A stretch of 64,000 bases of DNA from Hygrophila difformis (lineage: Eukaryota; Streptophyta; Magnoliopsida; Lamiales; Acanthaceae), in assembly GCA_030278955.1 (NCBI GenBank), contig JAOANR010000004.1, positions 20,468,976 through 20,532,975 on the forward strand, in the 5' to 3' direction. Positions 21,000 through 30,299 of the stretch are shown piece by piece. A program made the position numbers and the translations under genes. How positions within the stretch are numbered: the first letter of the stretch is position 1; each line of letters starts with the position of its first letter. Under the pieces are notes generated by a model, which was not told where the DNA came from, did not search any database, and saw only the letters and a program-made list of their open reading frames with translations.

Positions 21000-22037
21000 T
21001 GCAGTACGAAGCAGTATATAACATAGCATTCAATATGAACCTATATATCACTATTCGTATATAAAGTATAGCACAATTTGTAAAACAACGCAGCATCAGT
21101 TTTATCACAACAACACAGCTTAAAAAAATTGGCTTGGCTTTCCACACATAGGAAATTCGCAATGTCATTTTCCCTGTAGCAGAGACATTCCATTACAGGA
21201 AAAAAAAAAAAAAACATGATCCCAGCACATCTCGAATTAATTTACATGTCACCATCCATGCAATCGAGGAACGTCTCTGACACCCATGTAAAGCTTGCCT
21301 GTGTTTCATCTAATAGAAGGGCAGCACCAAACACGCAACATCGCCTATGTTGATTGAAGCCAACAATTAAAGTTGCAATATGAATGGCTTCCAACTCATC
21401 ACTCATTTAAATAGAAAGATTCACTCAGTTTTATTCAAATAAAACATGTACACATTTTTCTTACGAAACCGTTGTAGCTACCATTTATAATAAATAATTG
21501 ATTTCTTTCAAATTACTATACCGAGGGCCGAGCATTTTTGCTCGTGTTGAATGTTGTGTCCATTGCTATCGCATCCCCAAAGTGCTTGTAATCCATCCTC
21601 ATCTTCGAATCAGACCAAAAGATGCTGCATATCTGGTTATCATTGTCAACATCCATGTGGTGATAGAAATTTTGATCCACACGCGACTTCTCCTTGAAAT
21701 GCTGCAGTAACGCATGTGCTTCACCCTTTTTCATGCTGATGTCACGCCTCCGGCTCATCATGTTTTTCAAATCTGATTTCATGAAACCAACCTTTTCAGT
21801 ACCACCAGCCATAGCTCTAATCAGTCTATAAGATTCCCTGATTGACAGTCTGGCCTTATCACTTAGATCTGCTATGAGCTCATGGTGATGCAAAATTCTT
21901 CGGTTTGACCTCAACACGTGCACCGTGGTTCTATCTTGCATCGGGTGTGTATGTACATCATGGAACTTCCTCACAACATACACATTTCGTTTCAAATCAT
22001 ATTTGAATCCAATCATTGCAGTGCAGCCAACACGTGT

Positions 22038-24809
22038 TGAAACACCCCGGATTTGATAACACAGGCCGGGATGTCACCGCCACATCTCCCTAGCAAGACA
22101 CGGCTTCCCGAGCTCACTAAGGAAATGCAATGCTTATGGGTACGTAAAAGATTTAAAAACATTTCAATATTTAGTCCGAAAATTAATAATACTTAATTCA
22201 AAATACGATAGTAATAATCATCATGCGCGAAAATAGAGTAAATGCAGCGGAAAGTAATCACGGCCAACATGGCCAAATCCTCGGGTTTAGCAGACCCGGT
22301 AAAACAGTACGATGCAGAAATTAAAAATGTCCATAAATGATTTCCCCAAGTGCATATGCATGCGTCACTCGACATACTCTGTAAAAGAAAAATGACAACG
22401 GTTTATCAGTATAAAAATATACCGAGTAAGTTAATCCCTAACCAACAATTTAAGGGGTTACATGTGTTTAAACTAAAAATTACACTTTTCATGCATTAAT
22501 TTAAAAAATCCATATTTTATTCGCAGCGGAAAAACATGATTTAATTTATACAAGATGAAAATACATAATTAAAAGACTTAATTTAAAAGCGTAATTTAAA
22601 AGCATAATTTAAGAACGTAATTTAAATGCATAATTTAAAAACATGGTAAATAGGATTTAAGCATAATTAAACACTCACACAAGTCTTTTATATTTATCCC
22701 GCAAACTAAGAAGAGGACACCATACCGGGAGATCACTAACGAGGCAATCTCAACATAGGACCACTAACGAGGCAGTCCACAACAATGGGAGACCACTAAC
22801 GAGGCAGTCTCAAAAGACAGTAGGACCACTAACGAGGCGATCCAAAACACAGCGCGCGAGATCACTAACGAGGCAATCTCAGATAGTAAGGAGACCACTA
22901 ATGAGGCAGTCTCAAAGATAATGATAGCATGAAGATCGGCTCAGCCTAGTGAACGGGATTTTTCGAAAGTTCCTATTTCAAAGTTATCAAAATATTCGAT
23001 ATCGCATTTTGTAGTTCGAGTTTTCTCAAGTTCGAAAAAAAATCCGGTTCGACGCAGTTTACGCCTTTCTTAATTAAAAATTCATCTTTACACTAAAACT
23101 TCTGAAATTTATACAGTAGCTCAAAACCACACTCACAAACAACTTTCATGTTTTAAGTTTTTGGAAATGAGGTTTCAAAGTGAGTCAAAATTTGAGTTCT
23201 TTACAAAAGATAATTTCTGTCTCAAAAACTGATTTCGTCACAGGTTCGTGTGACGCCGATTAAAAATTCATTTCAAAGCCAATTGATTCGAAATTTTTAC
23301 AGGAGATACACAACACATTAAGGAACAACTTTCATGTTTTAAGAATTTAGAAATAATGAATTTAAATGTTCAAAAATCGACCACAACACGTTGTACACGC
23401 GCGGACTCAAAAGGTAGTTTTAAACAGTTCTGAAGTTCGGCCACTTTTACATATCAAATGAACACCAAAATTCATGAAATTTTATATGCATAATCTAGAC
23501 ACAATTATCTACAACTTTTGTTTAGAAATGCAAAGTTGAATCATTCTAGAAACGGGTGAAAAACATGCATCAAGTCGAATAAGAAAATCTGTCAACAGTT
23601 TGAAACGTTCGGTTTGTCACAGAAAGTTTACGGCGAGATTTGGGATAGCAAATCTTAATTTCAATGGCTAAAATTTGGACACAAGATAGATTAAAGTCTT
23701 AGGAACAAAATCTATGTTGAAAAGTTTTCGGTTTGATTCCCGAAGATCGAGTTTTAAGCGAGTTTTTGAAATTGGACGAAAATAGGGTTTTTGAAAATCG
23801 ATTTTTGTTACGGGTCTAGATCTCAAGTTTTAAACAACAATAAATCACGAAAATTTATGAGTAAGGTATTAACTTACTTACTTAGAGATTTGGGTCGCTG
23901 GAATGGGTTTCCGGACGTCCTAGGGTCGCGACGAACGGCCAACTTCTCCGATCGCTTTTTGGTCGTTTTCCGACGTGAAATCGTAGTAAAGGAAAAGGGT
24001 TAGATTTCGAGTTTCTAAGTTGTATGGATGAACTAAAACATTATACCATAGCTTACCAAGAGTCTAGAAGCCAGGGGCTTGTCTCGGTCGTCCCGTCGTC
24101 GCCGGAATACTCGCCGGAAAGTGAGTTCGGAGGAGTTTTGGCTTGGAGAGGAAGTTTGGGAGTGTTTAGGGTTTGGTTTTCTGAAAATATGGGGAGGGGG
24201 CGCCCTTAGGTCGTTCTTAAGCTTCCCCTATGGCTGAGATCCGATTACCATCGAAGGGGATGTTAATTTTGGCAAGAAAATCGCCATGGAAGGAAAGTTT
24301 ACACCTTCTGCACCTCTGGCGCGCTGGTAACGCGCACCTATGCCTTTGCCCGCGCGGAGCACGCGTGGCCAGGCCTGAGTCGCGACTCCGCCTTCCGCGC
24401 GGTGGCCGCGCGGCGGCGCGCAGCGAGCGTGGGCCGGCCGGACCGGCCGGTTCGGCGGTCCGCGTGGTCCGTCGGGTCTTTTCTTCCTTTTCCTCTATCG
24501 GTTTTCTACCCTCTACGTGTTAGCTCGACTCCTCGGGTCGTCTCCGGTTCGGGATCTTTACCTTAAACTTGTTACGAGTTCGGCTTATCGCTCGTAACAT
24601 TTCCGTGCCCTAATTATTCTAGTTTAAATTAGTTCCAACTCCTCCTATCGTCCTTGCGATTGATCTTGTGATTTAATTCGTGATTCATTTTGTGATTTAT
24701 TTTGTGACTGAACTTAAAAAATAGTTCCAAGCTGCCTACGTACCCTGTGAAGGGATCAAGTCATGACGTAGTTCCAAACAATTTGAATTTGTTTTTCTCA
24801 GGTGTTACA
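22038..24809 (-). repeat. 3' LTR of Tekay element B
   Basis: The 2772-bp LTR runs from TGAAACACCCCGGATTTGAT (a mutated TGTAACA end) to CTCAGGTGTTACA. Directly next to it at 24810 is a PPT, so this is the 3' LTR of a minus-strand element. It contains the six-hairpin array (22729-22913), two GCAGCGGAAA motifs, a donor-like GGTAAG on the minus strand (24052-24057), and a GC-rich block around 24315-24475 with CCGGCCGG and CCGCGCGG palindromes. It interrupts the FAR1-type gene. The candidate left target duplication CGTGT (22033-22037) has no partner because the other end of B is missing. Confidence 0.88.
22729..22913 (-). repeat. Six-hairpin array in LTR B
   Basis: The six units are 22729-22751, 22758-22778, 22789-22811, 22823-22843, 22858-22880 and 22891-22913. 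On the element's strand each has a near-constant 13-nt loop (UGCCUCGUUAGUG) between short complementary arms. The arms are GAGAU/AUCUC, GGAC/GUCC or GAGAC/GUCUC; one unit has GGAU/GUCC, which needs a U-G wobble. Units start 29-35 nt apart. See the findings for interpretation. Confidence 0.85.
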
Positions 24810-24824
24810 TCCTCCCCCCCTTAA
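24810..24824 (-). other. Polypurine tract of element B
   Basis: The element strand reads TTAAGGGGGGGAGGA immediately before TGTAACACC of the LTR. This is the standard Tekay-type PPT position, directly after the pol stop region (24833-24835). Confidence 0.8.
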
Positions 24825-24832
24825 GAATACAG

Positions 24833-25330
24833 TTATGTCGCCATAACTGTGGTCGGTTCATCTTGGAAGAGGGTAGGATAACGTTGTTTCATGTCAGCTT
24901 CCAATTCTCATGTCGTCGTCTCCATTTCGTGGTTAGACCAAATGACCTTGACCATCCTCGTGGTCCTTTTCCTCGTTACCCTCATCTTCGTGTCAAGTAT
25001 TCGTACCAGAACTTTCTCGTAACCCAAGTCATCCTCAAATTCAATTTCTTCCGGTTGGAGCACATGGGTCGGATCGTGCACACACTTCTTCATTCGGGGA
25101 ACGTGGAATACATCGTGAATACGAGCAAATTGTGGTGGTGACGCTAGTCAATAAGCGGTTTCCCACTTTTTACGAGATTTCTTATGGTCCCTATGTATTT
25201 TCGTCCCGAGGGTTTTCTGTAGCCTTGCGAAAAGAAGACGTGAGGCAATTCTGTTGTCCTTGTCAGGAATAATGTCGGGTGATGCCCCATGTCGTTGTAT
25301 CTCACTGTAAATGTATGCTCGGGTTAAGTG
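24833..25330 (-). pseudogene. pol: pol C-terminal stump of element B
   Basis: Two remnants are recognisable. From about 25330 to 25180 there is an integrase-core piece around the second catalytic Asp (RHGASPDIIPDKDNR, LQKTLGTKI). It is fused by an internal deletion to the GPF/linker and chromodomain piece (IHDVFHVP, DPTHVLQPEEIEFEDD, VRILDTKMRVTRK, MVKVIWSNHE). A TGG-to-TGA change stops the frame at 24908-24910, just before an ELEADMKQRYPTLF-like tail. The protease, RT, RNase H, gag and 5' LTR of B are absent; the sequence changes to unrelated element D near 25331. Confidence 0.85.
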
Positions 25331-25584
25331 AGGGGTGTATAGCAAAAGAGATTAAGCAAAATCAGAAGAATAAAACTCCCTCCGGGTCCTGCGCAGTGGC
25401 CGCGCGGTAAGACGCCATAGCGCGCGGCGAGCGCGCGGCCGCACCTGTTCGAAGAAAATAGGGCTCGCGCTCCGCGCGAGCCACTTCCCTCATTTCCCAT
25501 TCGAGACCACACCCCCAATTCTCTCTAAATCCGACGACTTATCTTCCTGTTCGCTTGATTTCGGCTCCAATTTCACTTACCAAG

Positions 25585-26205
25585 GTATGAATCTACTAAA
25601 CCCACTTACTAATTTCAATTCTTACGCTTTGAATGACTTGATTTGTGAAGAGATTTAGAAATTAGGGTTTATGTACAAAAATTGGGGGTTTGTTATTTAT
25701 AGGCTTGATTTGTGCAAATTAGCAAGTATATGTGGTAATTGATGTTACTCTTGTTGCCTTGCTTGTACTTATGCCACAATGTGTTTATGTTTTTGGCAAA
25801 TTCTTGTTGGATTTAAATATTTAGGAAGACTATGAAGTTTTTGATGTTTGGTTGTTACTAGGGTGTGATTATTAGCTCATTTCTTTGTTGTTTGGTGCTG
25901 TAAGGAAACGTTGTGTTGTTATTTGAGTGATTGTTTCATTTTGTGGGCAACTTCCGTGTGTTTTTAGTAACTTAGGTTTTGGTTTATTGCGCACATAACG
26001 TGTTCGACGAAATGCCACAAAGGTCTTGGAACTAGTTTGAGCATATCCTCTGCCTAGATTACCTTCTGGTTGGTCTTAGTAACCGATAGGATTTGATGTT
26101 CTTATGGAATACTCACGTTGGAAATCTATATTGATGTCCCTTGCACACTTCTGCTTGTGTTTTGTGTGGAATGTAGCCTTATAATTGGTATTTGATGTTT
26201 TGCAG
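25585..26205 (+). other. Likely 5' UTR intron of the element D gene
   Basis: A donor-like CCAAG|GTATGAATC at 25584/25585 and an acceptor TTTTGCAG|GATG at 26205/26206 enclose a T-rich 621-bp segment without a usable reading frame. The first ATG of the coding frame (26243) follows 37 nt after the acceptor. This is inferred from splice consensus only. Confidence 0.5.
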
Positions 26206-27520
26206 GATGTTGCTTTTCTTGTGGGTTGTTTTGGCGTCTCTCATGTGTCCTCCGAGGACTAGGAGACGAGTTGCTGATGAGGCTGGCCCCAGCCATGCCG
26301 CTCCGGCGATGCCTGACTTCGATGAGAGCGAGTGAGAGGAGGATGAGGAGCAGCGGGGCCCGAGACTCAGGGGTCTCCCTGACGAGGTGCGCCCTCACCG
26401 GCGCGACAGGTTTCGGTTTAGGACGAGGGCTGCCCAGGACTTTTATTTCGACGAGCTTCGTCGAAACAGGGCTTATGTCCCCGAGAGAGGCATATATCCT
26501 GATCTTCTGGGCGATGATAGGGTCAGTGCGGTCTTGGAGTATTTGCAGTGGACCGGACTTGCACGTCATCCTGAGGGCGTTGCCTCCGGTTATCTGGCTA
26601 TGGAGGTTATCGCCAACATTGGCGGTCTCGGGGAGGGTGACGACCTATCTCGGGTATGGGTTCGTGGTCGCTATCTCGACTTCAGTGCTCGGGCAATCAA
26701 GGTCTATTTTGGCTTGCCTGACGATGGCGCATTCCGCCCACAGCCTGAGGGACGGGTTCTTGCTCCTGCTTGGGATGTCTTATGCACCGTGGTGCCTCCT
26801 CAGCTCGAGCACGATCATGAGCTGCGTTTGACGACGATGGACTCCCCTTGGCGAGAGCTTGCCCAGATTTGGTTAGGGCGCGTCCGGCCGATTACCCGGA
26901 GTCATATCGTCCTGGATCACGTCTACGAGACCATTTGCTTTATCGCGCGAGACGGTAGGGTGAATGTGAGGGCTTTTATCGAGGACAACTTGCGGGGTAT
27001 GCGGAGAGGACGAGGGAGTAGGGTGATTACCCATATTCACCTCATTTGTGGCTTGTGCGCGGCGCAGGGGATTCGCACTACACCTGAGACAGATCCGTAC
27101 GATCTAGTAGCGGGCAGTTGCTACCGCATCCCGACTTACTGTAACAACCCGAATATTATGTATCCCAAATCAATAAATAAACAAATTCAAATTGTTTTGA
27201 ACTACATCATGACTTGATCCCTTCACAGGGTACGTAGGCAGCTTGGAACTAATTTCTAAGTTCAGTCACAAAATAAATCACAAAATAAATCATAAAATAA
27301 AATCACAGAATAGATCAGAAGATCAATCGCAAGGACGATAGGAGGAGTTGGAACTAATTTAGACTAGACTAATTAGGGTGCGGAAATGTTACGAGTGATA
27401 AGCCGAACTCGTAACAAGTTTAAGGTAAAGATTCCGAACCGGAGATGACCCGAGGAGTCCAGCTAACACGTAAAGGGTAAGAAACCGATAGAGGAAAGGA
27501 AGAAAAGACCCGACGGAATG

Positions 27521-27637
27521 CGCGGACCGCCGCACCGGCCGGTCCGGCCGGCCCGCGCTCGCCGCGCGCCACCGCGCGGCCACCGCGCGGAAGGCGGAGT
27601 CGCGACTCCAGGCCTGGCCACGCGTGCTCCGCGCGGG
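27521..27637 (+). other. GC-rich palindromic block in the solo LTR
   Basis: This ~115-bp stretch is almost wholly G+C and dense in CpG inside an AT-rich LTR. It contains CCGGCCGGTCCGGCCGG and CCGCGCGGCCACCGCGCGG. The CCGCGCGG palindrome doubled around CCA also recurs in the LTRs of B and C, with partial forms elsewhere. Confidence 0.75.
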
Positions 27638-29032
27638 CAAAAGCGTAGGTGCGCGTCACCAGCGCGCCAGAGGTGCTGAAGGTGTAAACTTTCCTCCCAT
27701 GGCGATTTTCTTGCCAAAAACAACACCCTTAACCATGGCAACCGAATCTCAGCCTTAGGGAAGGCTTAAGAACACCATAGGGGCGTCCCAAACCCTAGGT
27801 TTTCAGAAACCACTCCCTAAACACTCTCAATTTTCTCTCCAAGTTCAAAATCCCTCCGAATCCACTTTCCGGCGAGCATTCCGGCAACGACGAGGCGAAA
27901 GGAACCAAGCCCTGCCTTCTATACCCTTGGTAAGCTATGGTATAATGTTTTAGTTCGTCCATACCACTTAGAAACTCGAAATCTAACCTTTTTCCTTTAC
28001 AACAATTTCACGTCCGAAAACGAACAAAAAGCGATCGGAGAAGTTGGCCGTTCGTCGCAACCCTAGGACGTCCGAAACCCATTTCAGCGACTCAAATCTC
28101 TAACTAAGTAAGTTAAGACCTTACTCACAAATTTTTGTGGTTTATTGTTGTTTAAAACTTGAGATCTATACCCGTAACAAAAATCGATTTTCAAAAACCC
28201 TATTTTCGTCCGATTTGAAAAACTCGCCTAAAACTCGACCTTCGGGAATTCAAACCAAACACTTTTCAACATAGATTTTGTTCCTAAGACTTTAATCTAT
28301 CTTGTGTCCAAATTTCAGCCATTGACATTAAGATTTTCTATCCCAAATTTCACCGTAAACTTTCTGTGACAAACCGAACGTCTGCAACTGTTGACAGATT
28401 TCATTACTCGACTTTATGCATGTTTTTCACCCATTTTTAGAATGATTCAACTTTGCATTTCTAAACAAAAGTTGTAGATAAATGTGTCTAGATTATACAT
28501 ATAAAATTTCATGGATTTTGGAGTTCATTTGGTATGTCAAATTTGTCGAATTTCAGAACTGTTTTAAAACCCCTTTGGAGTCCGCGCATGAACAGTGTGT
28601 TGTGGTCGATTTTTGAGCATCTAAAATTCATTATTTCCAAATTATCTCCTGTAAAAATTTCGGATCAACTGGCTTTGAAATGAATTTTTAATCGGCGCCG
28701 CACGAACCTGTGACGAAATCAGTTTTGAGACAATAATTGCCTTTTGTAAAGAACTCAAATTTTGACTCACTTCGAAACATTATTTCCAAAAACTTTTTCA
28801 TGAAAGTTGTTCGTGTGTGTGTTTTTGAGCTACTGTGTAAATTTCAGAATTTTTGGTGCAAAAATGAATTTTTAATTAAGAAAGGCGTAAACTGCGTCAA
28901 ATCGGATTTTTCGAACTTGAGAAAACTCGAACTATGAAACGCGATATCGAATCTTTTGATCACTTGAAATACGAACTTTCGAAAAATCCCGTGCACTAGG
29001 CTGAGCCGATCTTCATGCTAATCATTATCTTT

Positions 29033-29217
29033 GAGACTGCCTCGTTAGTGGTCTCCTTACTATCTGAGATTGCCTCGTTAGTGATCACGCGCGCTGTGTT
29101 TTGGATCGCCTCGTTAGTGGTCCTACTATCTTTTGAGACTGCCTCGTTAGTGGTCTCCCATTGTTGTGGACTGCCTTGTTAGTGGTCCTATGTTGAAATT
29201 GCCTCGTTAGTGATCTC
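29033..29217 (+). repeat. Six-hairpin array in the solo LTR
   Basis: Units are at 29033-29055, 29066-29088, 29103-29123, 29135-29157, 29168-29188 and 29195-29217, reading in sense on the plus strand. Stems are GAGAC/GTCTC, GAGAT/ATCAC (partly decayed), GGAT/GTCC, GAGAC/GTCTC, GGAC/GTCC and GAAAT/ATCTC. The loop is TGCCTCGTTAGTG, with one C-to-T. This is the counterpart of the array at 22729-22913, in the same unit order with respect to element sense. Confidence 0.85.
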
Positions 29218-30299
29218 CCGGTATGGTGTCCTCTTCTTAGTTTGCGGGATAAATTATAAAAGACTTGTGTGAGTGTTAATTACTTAAATCTTATTTACCA
29301 TGTTTTTTAAATTACGCATTTAAATTACGTCATTAAATTATGCTTTTAAATTCCGCTTTCAAATTAAGCCATTTAAATTATGCATTTTCGTCTTGGATAA
29401 ATTGATCATGTTTTCCGCTGCGAATAAAATATGGATTTTTAAAGTAATGCATGACAAGTGAATATTTGGATTTAAACACATGTGACCCCTTAAATTGTTA
29501 GTTAGGGATTAACTTACTCGGTATATTTTTTATACTGATAAACCGTTGTCATTTTTCTTTTACAGAGTATGTCGAGTGACGCATGCATATGCACTTGGGG
29601 GAAACCATTATGGACATTTTAAATTCTGCATCGTACTGTTTTTACCAGGTCTGTTAAACCCGAGGATTTGGCCACGTTGGCCGTGATTTACTTTCCGCTG
29701 CATTTACTCTATTTTTGTGCATGATGATTATTACTATCGTATTTTGAATTAAGTATTATAAATTTCCAGACTAAATCTTGAAATGTTTTAAATCTTTTAC
29801 GTACCCACAAGCCGTGCATCTCCTTAGTGAGCTCGGGAAGCCATGTCTTGCTAGGGAGATGTGGCGGTGACATCCCGGCCTGGGTTATCAAATCCGGGGT
29901 GTTATACTTACGCTGCCCGGCGTAGCGCCTTACTTCGTGGGGTTCCCCGGGCTGTACTTCGCCCGCAGCCTGATGATGGCGGCTAGATCCTTGTCGTACC
30001 ACCGGAGCAGCCACCCCCCTCCTCCAGTAGTTCCACCTCCCGCAGTGGCGCCTCAGGGCTAGGAGATGGCTCAGATGCTGCAGATGATGCAGGAGATGCG
30101 GGTCGATATGGATGCCGGGTTCGCAGCTGGGCAGGCTCGTTATGATGCCATAGACGCTAGATTGGACTTCTACCAGGCCCGCATGGACTCGTTCGCTGCG
30201 AGGCAGGCTCAGCAGCAGGCCACCATGTCCGACATGTACGCCTATGTGCGGCAGATGGACGACTACATGTGTCGGCAGTTTCCGCCTCCCGATCAGTGA

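Larger units (their letters stand above)
12709..22037. mobile_element. MULE remnant carrying FAR1-type transposase and Ulp1-type protease genes
   Basis: Two decayed multi-exon genes converge: a plus-strand cysteine-protease gene of the Ulp1/SUMO-protease type and a minus-strand FAR1-related transposase with a SWIM zinc finger. MULEs carrying ULP-like genes (Kaonashi elements) are described in plants, and FAR1-type transposases are a known MULE lineage. I infer that the two genes belonged to one element, from their adjacency and their convergent 3' ends about 600 bp apart. The right end is cut by LTR B inside the FAR1 domain and the left end abuts LTR S, so neither terminal inverted repeat is available to confirm this. 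Confidence 0.6.
18444..22037 (-). pseudogene. FAR1-related MULE transposase with SWIM finger, decayed
   Basis: Exon-like segments in gene order are as follows. 22037-21516 holds the end of a FAR1 DNA-binding domain (VGCTAMIGF, KFHDVHTHPM) and the MULE core with first catalytic Asp (FGDAIAMDTTFNTS). 20637-20510 holds the second core motif (SIMTDQDPAMAAAI, HGLCTWHI) with an in-frame stop. 20396-20222 reads EFDQYWNMMLDE. 19438-18919 holds the SWIM zinc finger CTCCKFENWGVLCQHALRV (CxC...CxH). 18964-18716 and the basic C-terminus 18632-18444 (PKKRRK, a likely nuclear signal) follow. The N-terminal part of the FAR1 domain is removed by LTR B at 22038. Members act as transposases or as transcription factors (FHY3/FAR1). 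The stop codon, a hAT-like MITE and a Stowaway-like MITE in introns, and the 5' truncation show it is dead. Confidence 0.8.
27140..29906 (+). repeat. Solo LTR of family B (plus orientation)
   Basis: The 2767-bp LTR runs from TGTAACAACCCGAATATT to CCGGGGTGTTATA, with no internal region. It is flanked by perfect 5-bp duplications CTTAC (27135-27139 and 29907-29911), which proves insertion into the element D gene followed by LTR-LTR recombination. It is the reverse-complement relative of LTR B at 22038-24809, with clear similarity throughout. It carries its own hairpin array (29033-29217), donor-like GGTAAG (27929-27934) and a GC block (27521-27637). Confidence 0.95.
26243..30299 (+). pseudogene. 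Putative plant transposon protein gene of element D, split by a solo LTR
   Basis: The frame starts at ATG 26243 with a basic, Arg-rich N-terminus (PPRTRRR). It meets an in-frame TGA at 26330-26332 in an acidic stretch, then stays open to the LTR insertion at 27139. The body matches the family I recall as Pfam PF20167: SARAIKVYFGLPDDGAF, LAQIWLGRVRPITRSH and VLDHVYETICFIARDG. After the LTR the downstream part (29912-30299) contains a Met/Gln/Ala-rich coiled-coil frame (30066-30299, e.g. MLQMMQEMRVDMDAGF) in another phase, preceded by stops, so a frameshift exists as well. These proteins occur in plant retroelement-like repeats. The biochemical role is unknown and I do not assign one. Confidence 0.75.

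Noticed and set aside
22700..22920. CRISPR-like regular repeats
   Set aside because: Repeat cores of ~21-23 bp are separated by short, variable spacers, but the sequence lies inside a plant LTR, the unit ends covary as hairpins, and no cas-like gene exists. Structure within an LTR explains it better.
23791..24523. Plus-strand ORFs in LTR B (also 27389-27741 in the solo LTR)
   Set aside because: These are short open frames caused by the GC-rich block and lie within LTR sequence. They are not conserved as frames between the LTR copies and have no domains.
26126..26569. Minus-strand 147-codon ORF and plus-strand 201-codon ORF overlapping the D gene
   Set aside because: They are shadows of the GC-rich transposon-protein frame. 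Only the 26243 frame has recognisable family motifs.
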